Assembly: GCA_021800795.1 (NCBI GenBank)
Contig: JAJYYO010000004.1
Coordinates: forward strand, 1 to 64,000
Length of the DNA stretch: 64,000 nucleotides
DNA from: Pseudomonadota bacterium
GTDB lineage: Bacteria; Pseudomonadota; Gammaproteobacteria; Burkholderiales; Gallionellaceae
Direction of reading: 5' to 3'
The notes beneath the pieces were generated by a model. That model was not told where the DNA came from and did not search any database. It worked only from the letters and a program-made list of their open reading frames with translations. Shown one piece after another: positions 45,826 to 55,522 of this stretch; position 1 is the stretch's first letter, and the number at the start of each line of letters is the position of its first letter. The position numbers and the translations under genes were made by a program.

Positions 45826-47172
45826 ATGTCCAGCTTCAGATTTATTGACCTTTTCGCTGGGCTGGGTGGTTTTCATGTCGCGCTTGACCGACTCGGGGGG
45901 CATTGCGTTCTATCTGCGGAAATTCAACCTCACTTGCAAGAACTCTATGCAAAAAATTTCGGCATAAGTCCCATGGGTGATATAAGAGATATTAACCATG
46001 ACTCAGTTCCCGACCATGAACTCCTCTGCGCGGGATTTCCGTGTCAACCGTTCTCGAAAGCGGGAGAGCAATTGGGTTTCGAGTGCACCCGTCAGGGGAC
46101 CCTCTTCTTCGAGGTGGTTAGTATTCTCGAGAAGAAGCGCCCCAATCATATCATCCTCGAAAACGTCCCTAACCTTCTGAAGCACGATGGGGGCAAGACC
46201 TTCGAGCGCATCAAGCTGGAGTTGCAGGCACTTAACTATGATGTGGAGGTAGCCAAACTTTCTCCGCACCACTTCGGCATTCCACAGATTCGCGAGCGGA
46301 TATACATCGTAGGGAGTCAAAGTTCACTTGATGGTTTTGAGTGGCCGGAACATGGAAAATCACCGACAAGTATAACTGCTGTACTTGAGGACCACCCCAC
46401 TGACGCTCGGCAGTTGTCGGAAAGGACGATTCACTGTTTGAATGTGTGGAATGAGTTTCTCCAACTGTGCCCGGCCGAGACAAACTTTCCTTCCTTCCCC
46501 ATTTGGTCGATGGAGTTCGGCGCAACCTATCCATTCGAAACGTCGACGCCTTTTTCCGAACGCGAAATTCACGGGTCTGATGCCCTTGATAAATACCAAG
46601 GGACACACGGCAAAAGTCTCCAAGGCCTGTCACTCGATGAACAATGGAAAGCCCTGCCTAGCCACGCCAGGACTCCCCAGTCGGAATTCCCAAAGTGGAA
46701 AAAAGATTTCATCCGTGCGAATCGCCAGTTCTACAAAGACAATAAGCACTGGATTTCCCCTTGGTTGCCGAAAGTGAAGCCGTTCATTTCGAGCCATCAA
46801 AAGTTCGAATGGAACGCACAAGGTTGTGCGCGCGATCTATGGCAATACATTATCCAGTTCCGGGCGTCTGGCGTGCGCGTCAAGCGAACCACCACCTCCC
46901 CGAGCCTCGTAGCGATGACGGACACACAAGTGCCCATCATCGCTTGGCAGAAGCGCTACATGACTCCGCGTGAATGCGCCAAACTGCAAAGCCTAGACCA
47001 CCTAGAACACTTACCACAACCGCAGGCACGTGCCTTCGCGGCACTCGGTAATGCTGTGAACGCGAACGTCGTTGAGAAAGTGGCGCGAGCACTGCTCCGG
47101 CTTGAAATGGTTCAAGCCAAAGTAAAACATGCTTCTACACCCCTATTTACCTCCGACCTCACTCCGTCATGA
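45826..47172 (+). CDS. DNA (cytosine-5) methyltransferase
   Basis: A 448-residue C5 methylase with the motifs in order: I DLFAGLGGFHVAL (residues 8-20), IV GFPCQPFSKAGEQLGF with catalytic Cys73, VI ENVPN (112-116), VIII QIRERIYIVG, and X GNAVNANVV near the end, with a target recognition region between about 190 and 350. It protects host DNA; the recognised site cannot be read. It overlaps the GHKL gene by 4 bases and is first of a four-gene operon. Confidence 0.93.
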   Translation: MSSFRFIDLFAGLGGFHVALDRLGGHCVLSAEIQPHLQELYAKNFGISPMGDIRDINHDSVPDHELLCAGFPCQPFSKAGEQLGFECTRQGTLFFEVVSILEKKRPNHIILENVPNLLKHDGGKTFERIKLELQALNYDVEVAKLSPHHFGIPQIRERIYIVGSQSSLDGFEWPEHGKSPTSITAVLEDHPTDARQLSERTIHCLNVWNEFLQLCPAETNFPSFPIWSMEFGATYPFETSTPFSEREIHGSDALDKYQGTHGKSLQGLSLDEQWKALPSHARTPQSEFPKWKKDFIRANRQFYKDNKHWISPWLPKVKPFISSHQKFEWNAQGCARDLWQYIIQFRASGVRVKRTTTSPSLVAMTDTQVPIIAWQKRYMTPRECAKLQSLDHLEHLPQPQARAFAALGNAVNANVVEKVARALLRLEMVQAKVKHASTPLFTSDLTPS

Positions 47173-48743
47173 GCATAGCCAAGAACGCAGTTACTACTAT
47201 CAACATCAGGCCGGAAGTGAGTATGCTTTCGGTCTTGAAACACCTCAACTACAAGGCTTGGTTCGCCGTCGCTGAACTCGTTGACAACAGCATCCAGAGC
47301 TACCTCGCCAACCTGGATGCCTTTAGGGCGGTGGAAGGGCCGGACTTCAAGCTGCGCGTTCGGATTCGGCTGGACCCCGAACTATCCATGATTGAGATTA
47401 CCGACAACGCTGCTGGCATCGCACTCGCAGACTTCGCCCGCGCCTTCAGGCCCGCCGAAATTCCGCTCGACAGGACGGGGCTATCGGAGTTCGGGATGGG
47501 CATGAAGGCGGCAGCGTGCTGGTTCTCAGACCAGTGGTGTGTGCGGACAAAGGCGCTCGGGGAGTCTGTGGAGCGCACCGTACGCTTTGACATCAGTGCC
47601 ATCCTCAGCAATCGGACAGAGACGCTCGGAGTTGATGAGCGACCAGCAGACCCAACTGAACACTACACCATCATCACACTGGAGCGGCTGGGGGCGAAGT
47701 TCCCGCAGGCGCGAACCCAGAAGAAGCTCAAGGACCATCTTTCCAGCATCTACCGTGTGTTTCTGCGCCGGGGCGACATCGAATTGCTCTGGGACCGTGA
47801 TACTGAGCCCCTCCACTTTCCTGAGGTAGCTATCCTCAACTCGCCGCCAGCAGCCACACCTGATTCACCAGCTCTTGAATGGCGAAAGGCCATCGATGTC
47901 GATTTCAGTGAGAGGAGGCGCATACACGGTTTCGCAGCCCTTCGTGCCGAGGGTTCCACCACTCACGCGGGATTTTCCCTGTTCCGCCGGAACCGTCTGA
48001 TTGTTGGGAGCGACGACGAGACCTTCCGTCCGTTGGAAATTTTCGGCAATGCTAACAGCTACCGCTTCCAGCGCCTGTTTGGCGAGTTACATGTGGAGGG
48101 CTTCGATGTCTCACATACTAAGGACGGCTTCAAGTGGGACGAGCATGAGCAGGAGGTGCTCGACAAGCTTCGCAGCGCCGTTGAAGACGAACCGATGAAC
48201 CTCCTGAAACAGGCCGAGCAGTACCGCGCCCGACCGACTAAGGCAGCCCTAATGCCCGTAGCGCAAAAGGCGACCGTCAGCGTGGCTGCGGCGCTGGAGC
48301 ATACAGCTGGTTCGGTGCTGAGTACCGAGCCCACCCCGTTAGAATTAGAGCAGGTCGTTCTGCCAACCCAGCAGACACTGGATATTGCCCTAGTTTCGCA
48401 GCGCAGTGTTGAAATTCTAGTGGACGGAAACCGTTGGGTTATCAATCTACGCATGACCCTCGATCCGGAGGTCACCGAGTGGCTCCGTTTTTCAGATCAG
48501 ACCACCTCGGAACTGTTTGAGGAACTCGAGGAGCACCGGCTCACGGTGGACATCTCGTTGGCACATCCCTTCGTCGAGCACTTCATTGGTGCGGACAACG
48601 ATAACACGGAACTTATGCTACGCTTCGCCACGGCCATCGCCGTGGCCTTGACGCGGACGCAGCAGGGAGGCACACCGACTGCTGTGCCGCTCCACTGGAT
48701 TAACCGACTTCTGCGCGAGTCCCTTGCAGGTAACATCCAATGA
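47169..48743 (+). CDS. GHKL (MutL/MORC-like) ATPase of a restriction system
   Basis: A 524-residue protein with the Bergerat ATP fold: N box AVAELVDNSIQSYLA (Glu36-Asn40), G1 box ITDNAAGIALADF (79-83), and G2 box SEFGMGMKAAACWFSD (109-113). The rest resembles MutL-like proteins encoded in methylase-linked operons described as ancestors of the MORC ATPases. It probably forms an ATP-gated clamp on DNA. It is coupled to the methylase upstream and the Z1 gene downstream by 4-base overlaps. Confidence 0.85.
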   Translation: MSIAKNAVTTINIRPEVSMLSVLKHLNYKAWFAVAELVDNSIQSYLANLDAFRAVEGPDFKLRVRIRLDPELSMIEITDNAAGIALADFARAFRPAEIPLDRTGLSEFGMGMKAAACWFSDQWCVRTKALGESVERTVRFDISAILSNRTETLGVDERPADPTEHYTIITLERLGAKFPQARTQKKLKDHLSSIYRVFLRRGDIELLWDRDTEPLHFPEVAILNSPPAATPDSPALEWRKAIDVDFSERRRIHGFAALRAEGSTTHAGFSLFRRNRLIVGSDDETFRPLEIFGNANSYRFQRLFGELHVEGFDVSHTKDGFKWDEHEQEVLDKLRSAVEDEPMNLLKQAEQYRARPTKAALMPVAQKATVSVAAALEHTAGSVLSTEPTPLELEQVVLPTQQTLDIALVSQRSVEILVDGNRWVINLRMTLDPEVTEWLRFSDQTTSELFEELEEHRLTVDISLAHPFVEHFIGADNDNTELMLRFATAIAVALTRTQQGGTPTAVPLHWINRLLRESLAGNIQ

Positions 48744-50989
48744 CCGTAACCATCGAAGAGCTTTCTAGAATCGAACCTGACCTGCGCTGGATACCTATGC
48801 AAGGAGAGGTGACTGCAGACTTTCTGAAGCGAAAAGCTCTAGCTGGGGAAGCCAACGAAGAGGCATTGCACACAGTGGCGTTCGAGGCTCACCGCATTCT
48901 GGGTCGCTGCGTGCCACCCAAGGAAACCGATGGTGAAGCTACTGGCCTTGTGGTGGGCTACGTGCAGAGCGGCAAAACCCTTTCTTTCACGACTCTCACC
49001 GCCCTCGCGAGGGATAACGGCTACGGTGTGGTCATCCTCATCGCCGGCACCATCGACAACCTGAAGTCCCAGTCCGAGGACCGACTGAAACAGGACCTGG
49101 CGATTACGGACGAGCCGGGACAGCCTTGGGTGCTGATTGACAATCCTGCGATCCAAAACAGCGGCTTCGAGGCACTGAAGCTGCAACTCAGCCGTTGGCG
49201 GTCACCGTCGGTGAGTCAGCGCAAGAAGAAAACCATCCTCATCACGGTACTCAAACAACACCAACGGCTGGCGAATCTCGTCGAATGCCTCCGGCACCAT
49301 TCCATCAATCTCCACGGCGTACCTTGCCTCGTCATCGACGATGAGGCCGACCAAGCCAGCCTGAACAACTGCGCCGCCAAGAACCAGAAGACGAACCAGA
49401 ACAACCTGAGTGCGAACTACCGGGAGGTCACCAACCTCAAGGCGGTGCTGCCCCACCACACCTACATTCAGTACACTGCCACGCCGCAGGCGCCGCTGCT
49501 CATCGCGCTCGCCGACATCCTCTCCCCGGATTTCGCGGAGACGCTCACCCCTGGGCAGGGCTATGTCGGTGGCGAAACGCTGTTCGCCAACCACTCGCCC
49601 TACGCTAAGGTCATTCCGCCCGGCGAGGCGACGGCTACGGCGGCGAGCCATCCGACGGCGCCGCCCGCGCTGATGGACGCCCTACGCACTTTCCTGTTGG
49701 GAGCCTGCACCCACGCCCTGGCCGAGCAGAATTCGAACCGGGCCATGATGGTACACCCGTCCCAGCAGACCGCGCCGCACACCCAGTATCTCGACTGGAT
49801 ACGGACGCCGATACGGGAATGGAAGTCGCGGCTGTCGGTTCCGGTGCTGCGCGCCGACCTGCAGGCGCAGTTCGTTGGCACCCACGCCGACCTGCAAAGG
49901 ACTGTTGGTGACGCGCTGCCCGGCTTGGACGCACTGTTCTCCAAGATGGACGAGGTCTTGGACACGGTCATGGTTCGGGAGGTCAATTCCACGGGCAAGG
50001 GCGCCGCGCCCATCCGCTGGGGCGATAACGAGTACTGGATACTCGTCGGCGGGCAGAAGCTCGACCGGGGATACACGGTGAAGGGCCTCACCGTGACCTA
50101 CATGCCGCGGCCGTTGGGCGTCGGCAACGCAGACAACATCCAGCAGCGCGCCCGCTTCTACGGTTACAAGGCCGGTTACCTCGGCTATTGCCGGGTGTAT
50201 GTGAGGGATGAGGTGAGGGCAGCCTTCGAGGCCTACGTCGAGCATGAGAGCTTCATCCGCAGCGAACTCGAGGCCATGCGAGGCCAGCCGCTCAAGGAGT
50301 GGAAACGGAAGTTCATCCTGGCCAACAGACTGCAACCGACACGACGGAGTGTCATGGGCATCATGCTGGATGAGGTGGCCGCCGCCGACTGGTTGCACCC
50401 GAAAGCCGCCTACGTGAACCGAGTGGCCGTCACCGCCAACCGGAAGGTGTTCGAGACGTTCGTGGGACATCTCCGCAATAACTTCGAGGAACTGCTTGCG
50501 CATGAGGCGGACCCGGACCGCTACCTAGACAAACGCAAGGACTCGCCCCGCAACAAGCTATTCGAGGCAGTTCCGCTGGCCCAGGCCTATGCGCAGCTTC
50601 TGGAAGCCGTTCAACTGAGCACCTCGGAGGATGCGACTGAGGGCACGGCAATGCTCGTGGTATTGGGGAGGCTGCTGGCGCAAAATCCCGACGAGACGTG
50701 CGACGTATTCCTGATTGGCGACCTCCAACCGCAAAATCGCTCGCTGCGGAAGCAGTCCATAAATCAGGTGTTCTCGGGCAAGTCACCCAACACGCCTGAC
50801 CGTGCCATCCTCAAATACTGTGGGGACCGGGACCTCCACACGGAGGAGCGCGTCTCCATTCATCTGCGATATTTCCAGTTCATCAAGTCCGAGATATTGG
50901 AGAGCGATGCCAGTTTGGACGTGCCTTGGTTCGCCCTCCATATCCCGGACAACCTTAAGAAGCGCATCCTGCTTCAGTCCGACGCCTGA
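48740..50989 (+). CDS. Z1-domain superfamily 2-type ATPase
   Basis: A 749-residue protein. Walker A GYVQSGKT (residues 73-80) and motif II VIDDEADQASLN (DDEAD at 199-203) are followed by the Z1 region (YIQYTATPQAPLLIALADIL, GQKLDRGYTVKGLTVTYMPR, IQQRARFYGYKAGYLGYCRV), whose last part looks like helicase motif VI. Z1 proteins are linked to MutL-like ATPases and endonucleases in restriction operons. Codon use is more GC-rich than in the methylase gene. The PD-(D/E)XK gene starts 2 bases after its stop. Confidence 0.88.
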   Translation: MTVTIEELSRIEPDLRWIPMQGEVTADFLKRKALAGEANEEALHTVAFEAHRILGRCVPPKETDGEATGLVVGYVQSGKTLSFTTLTALARDNGYGVVILIAGTIDNLKSQSEDRLKQDLAITDEPGQPWVLIDNPAIQNSGFEALKLQLSRWRSPSVSQRKKKTILITVLKQHQRLANLVECLRHHSINLHGVPCLVIDDEADQASLNNCAAKNQKTNQNNLSANYREVTNLKAVLPHHTYIQYTATPQAPLLIALADILSPDFAETLTPGQGYVGGETLFANHSPYAKVIPPGEATATAASHPTAPPALMDALRTFLLGACTHALAEQNSNRAMMVHPSQQTAPHTQYLDWIRTPIREWKSRLSVPVLRADLQAQFVGTHADLQRTVGDALPGLDALFSKMDEVLDTVMVREVNSTGKGAAPIRWGDNEYWILVGGQKLDRGYTVKGLTVTYMPRPLGVGNADNIQQRARFYGYKAGYLGYCRVYVRDEVRAAFEAYVEHESFIRSELEAMRGQPLKEWKRKFILANRLQPTRRSVMGIMLDEVAAADWLHPKAAYVNRVAVTANRKVFETFVGHLRNNFEELLAHEADPDRYLDKRKDSPRNKLFEAVPLAQAYAQLLEAVQLSTSEDATEGTAMLVVLGRLLAQNPDETCDVFLIGDLQPQNRSLRKQSINQVFSGKSPNTPDRAILKYCGDRDLHTEERVSIHLRYFQFIKSEILESDASLDVPWFALHIPDNLKKRILLQSDA

Positions 50990-50991
50990 GC

Positions 50992-51978
50992 ATGAACAGC
51001 ATGGACATCCCGGATAAGTTCGAGGCGCTTGAGCAGGACTCGGGGAGCGGCTCGGCTCTGTCGGCGTTGCAACTGCCGGGCTCAGGCACGCACTACCTCG
51101 CCAAGGGCGGTGCGGGCGAACCCGTCCTACTGCTGCGCGTGCAGAAGCGCCGTGTGCCGCGCATTCCGCTCGGCCTGCGTCACGTGCAGGTGGAATTCGA
51201 GGTGGAGTGTGCTGTCAGCGATGGAGAGGCTGCCAACGGGGTCATCACGACGATGTTCTGTCGTGCGGCTTGTGATCCGACCGCGCCGGGATTGCATGCC
51301 CTGTTTATTCACGCGCTGGCCGGGGCCGTGGAGGGCTTGCCACCCAACCTGACATCGGGCGAAGTCGATGGCTTCTTCGAGAATGCGATGGAGTTGTTCC
51401 GCTCCTTCTCTACCCCAGCGAAGTCATCCGTGCTGGGCCTTTGGGGCGAATTGCTGGTCATCGCGGCGTCCCCAACACCAGAGACGCTCATGACTGGGTG
51501 GCACGTCACGCCCGAGCAGACCTTCGATTTCGCTTTCCCGTGCGCGCATCTGGAGGTCAAGACAACAGCACGCCAGAACCGCCAACACGAATTCGCTTTG
51601 GCTCAACTTCGGCAAAGTACGCTGCCGACCTTTGTCGCAAGTATCATCGTTGAGCAAAGCGATGCGGGGGAAAATGTGTACGAATTGGCTAATGCAATAC
51701 AGCAAAATTTAGCCATGAACAATCGCGCCAAGCTATGGCGGTTGGTGGCAGAGTCGGTCGGTAGTGACGCAGATGGAGCTGGCGATATTCGCTTCCTCCG
51801 GACGGCTGCATTAAACTCACTGTGTTTCTACGATGCGGCGATGCTACCAGCACCGGAGATATCCCTCTCATACGCCCAGTGCATTTCTGCTGTTCGGTTC
51901 ACTCTTGACCTGGACCAAGTGCCAAACATCTTACCCATCAAGCAGCAAGAAGTATGGCATATGATGTCCGTTGATTGA
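50992..51978 (+). CDS. PD-(D/E)XK nuclease of the Z1/GHKL system
   Basis: A 328-residue protein matching the PD-(D/E)XK motif proteins found after Z1 genes. The proposed catalytic core is FDFAFPCAHLEVKTTARQN: Asp179 in the first strand and Glu188-Val-Lys190 in the second, with Glu153 in GLWGELLV before it. It should be the restriction endonuclease of the operon. It starts 2 bases after the Z1 stop, so the four genes form one transcript. No terminator is obvious behind it. Confidence 0.82.
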   Translation: MNSMDIPDKFEALEQDSGSGSALSALQLPGSGTHYLAKGGAGEPVLLLRVQKRRVPRIPLGLRHVQVEFEVECAVSDGEAANGVITTMFCRAACDPTAPGLHALFIHALAGAVEGLPPNLTSGEVDGFFENAMELFRSFSTPAKSSVLGLWGELLVIAASPTPETLMTGWHVTPEQTFDFAFPCAHLEVKTTARQNRQHEFALAQLRQSTLPTFVASIIVEQSDAGENVYELANAIQQNLAMNNRAKLWRLVAESVGSDADGAGDIRFLRTAALNSLCFYDAAMLPAPEISLSYAQCISAVRFTLDLDQVPNILPIKQQEVWHMMSVD

Positions 51979-52308
51979 CAGCTTGTATGGAGTGATTTTT
52001 TCAGACAGTATACTCGTTATGATTGGATTTAATTTAATTGCGTTCGGTAGCTCACGGAGCTTACTTCGATATTGGATTCGCCTACGTGAGTTGCTCCGAC
52101 TTCAGTAAATAGCTCGAGTGTCTATTTAAGTCAAAAACCAGCCCTTCGAAGTGCATAGACTGAATGATGGGTCTGTCTCGCAAGGAGGTAGTCGCGAGGC
52201 GCCGGTTTCTAGCCAATAGCATGAAGACAAAGCAATATCTGACCGTTATTTCTGATCAGGTTTGAGCTGCTGAAATAATAAACGCCGCCGGGATTGATGG
52301 CTGTCAGG
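51979..52308. other. gene-free stretch after the restriction operon
   Basis: No convincing gene. A 33-codon frame (52164-52265, starting MMGLSRKEVVARRRFL) is charged but has no recognisable relatives and no good ribosome site; it may be a relic. The region is AT-rich and lacks an obvious terminator for either flanking gene, which converge here. Confidence 0.4.
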
Positions 52309-54102
52309 TTAAACGGTCAGCCCTGCATAGATCATCAGCATTTTTTCAGGCAAGCACCGGATATGGTCGACCACCATGTAGTTTCGCGCGCCGAATATCC
52401 GCGAGACATACTCATCCGCATTGGCATCGAGGCTGACGCAATGCGTATGTATCCCGCAGCGTCCGGCTTGCTGTACCGCCATCTTCGCGTCATACGTCAG
52501 GTATTTCGTGCCCCGCACGTCGATGTCCGATGGCGCGCCGTCAGTGATCAGCATCAACAGTTTCTTGCCGGACGACTGCCCATTGAGATAATGCGTGGCA
52601 TGGCGTATCGCCGCACCCATGCGGGTGGAATTCTTTCCGGTCATGCCGGCAATTTTGCCTTTCGGAATGTCGTCGTAAGGTTGATCGAAATCCTTGAAGC
52701 GGAAATATTCGACATTATGCCGGCTCTTGGAGCAGAAACCGTGGATCGCGAATGGATCGCCGACCGATTCAATGACCTCCGCAAACAGCACGCAAATTTG
52801 CCGGGTAAGCTGCAGCACGGTATGCTCTTGCCCGGCTATTTTTTGATTCGTCGAATTGGAAAGATCCAGAAGCACCAGCACCGTGATGTCGCGGGTCTTG
52901 CGCATCTGGCGCATCATGATCCGCGTGTCCGGCTGCATGCCCAATCTGATATCGATCAGCGCGCGGATGGCGGCATCAACGTCTATTTCGTCGCCTTCCT
53001 CAAGTTTTCTGATGCGGCGCACGCCGCTGAAGCGGATGGTATGCAGAAGATTCTTCATGCGCACGACCAAATCATTATTCTGTGCAACGATGTGGGCGAT
53101 GGTTTCAAGATCGCCGGGCTTGCGCTTTTTTTCCCGTATCGTCACCCAGGACGGTGTCTCAACCTGGCTCCGGTAATCCCATTCGGAATAACGGTATGTT
53201 TCCGAAGCCGGTGTGCTGCGTAGCGGTTTATCCTCCGAGAGTTGCTTGGTGTCTTCGTCCGCACTGGCGAATTCATTGTTACCCAGCAGCAACTTTGACT
53301 CGAAAAACGAGTCGGGCAATTCCTGTGGCTGGTTGGATTCCGGTGCTGCCAACGCCCATAAATAACGGTTGTCGTCGCGGTAGGGCGCCGTCAGCCTGTC
53401 GGTGCGTGCATTGAACCTGATTTTCCGGGCCTCAAACGCGTGCGCAAGCGTCAAGCCTATCTTCATGGAAATGTCGTTTGTCTCAAAATTATCAACGGCA
53501 TTGAACAAAGCCCGCCCCCGGCTAATCCAGGGATCGTCATCCCGGTAGGTCTCATCCAGCAAGGCGCGCGCGAGGCGATTGAGATAGTCCCCGGCGCTCT
53601 GCTTGTTCAATGGGGTTGCGGTATGCTGCGCGCGCCAGAGTTGCTTTAAGCGCGGAAATTCGCGTATCAGCAGGGTTTCGACTCGCGCATCTTCGATGGC
53701 GGAAATCAGCGCCTTTTGCCATTTGTTCAGCGATTTTCCAGGAAAAGGATTTTTCGTGTAAACGAGGTGAGCGGCAGCATGGACAGCAGTTGCACGATAG
53801 GTTTCCAGACCTGTGACTTGCGAGCCGTCGTTCAGGGTGAGATCGAAATAAAAACAGGGCAGATGGATGACGTTGTTCTCGACGAAAGGCTGGTATTTCC
53901 CGTCATGTATGAAGTCCTCATCGATCGGCTTGATGACGAAATCGCGACCCCATAAAGCGTGCAGATAGATTACGATACGGCGCTGCACATCGGTTAACCG
54001 GGTGCTGGTGCGCCCTTTCTGCCAGGCGGGCGATGATTCCCCGGTTGTTTTACCGAGATAATTCTGCAAGCCGCGTGAGATGCGATGGAGAGTGGATTTC
54101 AT
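52309..54102 (-). CDS. NorD/CbbO-type von Willebrand factor A protein
   Basis: A 597-residue protein with a C-terminal VWA domain: the metal-ion site is seen as LVLLDLSNSTN, with further blocks MGAAIRHATHYLNGQ and LLMLITDGAPSDIDVRG. The rest is helical. It pairs with the MoxR-type ATPase 5 bases upstream. Such pairs (NorQ-NorD, CbbQ-CbbO) insert metal into nitric oxide reductase or reactivate Rubisco. The length is closer to NorD (about 600) than to CbbO (over 750), but no nor or cbb genes are nearby. Confidence 0.75.
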   Translation of the reverse strand: MKSTLHRISRGLQNYLGKTTGESSPAWQKGRTSTRLTDVQRRIVIYLHALWGRDFVIKPIDEDFIHDGKYQPFVENNVIHLPCFYFDLTLNDGSQVTGLETYRATAVHAAAHLVYTKNPFPGKSLNKWQKALISAIEDARVETLLIREFPRLKQLWRAQHTATPLNKQSAGDYLNRLARALLDETYRDDDPWISRGRALFNAVDNFETNDISMKIGLTLAHAFEARKIRFNARTDRLTAPYRDDNRYLWALAAPESNQPQELPDSFFESKLLLGNNEFASADEDTKQLSEDKPLRSTPASETYRYSEWDYRSQVETPSWVTIREKKRKPGDLETIAHIVAQNNDLVVRMKNLLHTIRFSGVRRIRKLEEGDEIDVDAAIRALIDIRLGMQPDTRIMMRQMRKTRDITVLVLLDLSNSTNQKIAGQEHTVLQLTRQICVLFAEVIESVGDPFAIHGFCSKSRHNVEYFRFKDFDQPYDDIPKGKIAGMTGKNSTRMGAAIRHATHYLNGQSSGKKLLMLITDGAPSDIDVRGTKYLTYDAKMAVQQAGRCGIHTHCVSLDANADEYVSRIFGARNYMVVDHIRCLPEKMLMIYAGLTV

Positions 54103-54107
54103 CGAGT

Positions 54108-54929
54108 TTATTTGCTTGCAGGCTTCCCGAAAAATGTAGACACGGCCGCATCCAGCGCATCGCGCATATCCGGATCATCGGTAATGGGCGCCACAAGGGC
54201 GACGCGGCAAGCCCGTCTGGCTTCTACGCCCCTGACGATCAGGTTGCCTGCATAAATCAGCATCCGGGTGGAAATTCCTTCATCCAGACCGTGACCTTTG
54301 AGTTTGCGCGCCATTTTCGCAATCGACACCAGCTTCTGCGCCTCTTCCCCGGAAACGCCGGTTTCATGGGAAACGATTTCTTCTTCGATGGCATGTTCGG
54401 GATAATCGAAGTCGAGCGCACCGAAACGCTGTTTGGTGGACTGCTTCATATCCTTCATCACGCTCTGATAGCCGGGGTTATAGGAAATCACCAGCTGAAA
54501 GTCGGGATGCGCATGTACGAGTTCACTGGTCTTTTCCAGCGGAAGAACTCTGCGGTTGTCGGTGAGCGGGTGGATGACGACTGTCGTATCCTGGCGCGCT
54601 TCGACAACCTCGTCGAGATAACAGATTGCGCCATAACGCGCTGCGATGGCGAGCGGCCCGTCCTGCCAGCGTGTGCCATTGGAATCGAGCAGGAAGCGGC
54701 CTACCAGGTCGCTTGCCGTCATGTCTTCGTTGCATGCGACGGTAATCAAGGGCCTCTTGAGTTTCCACGCCATATATTCAATGAAGCGAGTTTTTCCGCA
54801 GCCGGTCGGGCCTTTTAACATCATGGGCATGCGCGCAGAATAGGCGGCTTCATAAACAGCCGCTTCGTCCGATACCACGCGGTAGTAGGGCTCGGTTTCG
54901 ACCCGATATTGACGGATGATCTCTTTCAT
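54108..54929 (-). CDS. NorQ/CbbQ-type MoxR AAA+ ATPase
   Basis: A 273-residue AAA+ protein. Walker A GPTGCGKTRFIEYMAW (about residues 39-54), Walker B AICYLDEVVEARQDTT, sensor 1 in LVISYNPGYQSVMKD, and QRFGALDFDYP. It matches NorQ/CbbQ closely over its length and should form a hexamer acting with the VWA partner encoded downstream. Whether the target is nitric oxide reductase or Rubisco cannot be decided here; the target genes are not in the window. Confidence 0.85.
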   Translation of the reverse strand: MKEIIRQYRVETEPYYRVVSDEAAVYEAAYSARMPMMLKGPTGCGKTRFIEYMAWKLKRPLITVACNEDMTASDLVGRFLLDSNGTRWQDGPLAIAARYGAICYLDEVVEARQDTTVVIHPLTDNRRVLPLEKTSELVHAHPDFQLVISYNPGYQSVMKDMKQSTKQRFGALDFDYPEHAIEEEIVSHETGVSGEEAQKLVSIAKMARKLKGHGLDEGISTRMLIYAGNLIVRGVEARRACRVALVAPITDDPDMRDALDAAVSTFFGKPASK

Positions 54930-55522
54930 TACTTGTTCCTCTTAACATGAAACTCGCGAAGCGACGAACCGTACCCCTCGCCCTCCGGGAGAGGGGGAAC
55001 GGGGGTGAGGGAGCGATCATGGCGGGTTTGCGAGTTATTGCCCTGAGGGGCAATATCCCTGCAAGAACCATTTGCATTATCAAGTGTGGCTTTCTTGCCA
55101 TGATCGTTAGAGAAAATGGCACAGGCTTGCGTTGGCTGATTGCCAGGCCATGAGCGGCGATTATAAATTGTCTTAACATCACCCGATACATGATGATTCA
55201 TTCACCGTAAGCATAATACAGTTTAGCCGACGCATGCGGCATACGATGGCCCATGCTGCGAATGGCGGGAGGATGCCCGATGACGATTTCGTGTCTTTTG
55301 CGAGTTATGCGAGTTATTGCCCACAGGGCAATATCCCTGCATGAACCGTTTTGTGGGCAATTTCATCTATGTGCATGAGTAACATCAGTTAGTTATTTTG
55401 CATCTTATTTTTCGCTTGCAAAATTCATCAGGAACACTACAATCGGCGTCGATCCCTGAAAATAATACTAGATATAGTGGTTTCATGGATTCCCCAGACG
55501 AATTACACTTAAGGACATGCCC
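54930..55522. repeat. gene-free gap with family C repeats
   Basis: These 593 bases hold no gene. On the left are AACATGAAACTCGCGAAGCG and CCTCGCCCTCCGGGAGAGGG, the reverse of the repeat at 18.65 and 27.2 kb. Then GCGAGTTATTGCCCTGAGGG, continuing to GCAATATCCCTGC (about 55031-55063), recurs as GCGAGTTATTGCCCACAGGG, continuing to GCAATATCCCTGC (about 55307-55339). Each can fold on TTGCCC/GGGCAA. The nrdA promoter must lie in the right third; no clear box was found and no NrdR-box pair is recognised. Confidence 0.55.

Noticed and set aside
45826-51978. DISARM or plain type II restriction system
   Set aside because: There is no DrmA/DrmB-type helicase pair, and the GHKL and Z1 genes point to the MutL/MORC-type class instead.
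52164-52265. Small ORF of 33 codons after the restriction operon
   Set aside because: No relatives recognised and no good ribosome site; kept only as a note in the gene-free stretch.
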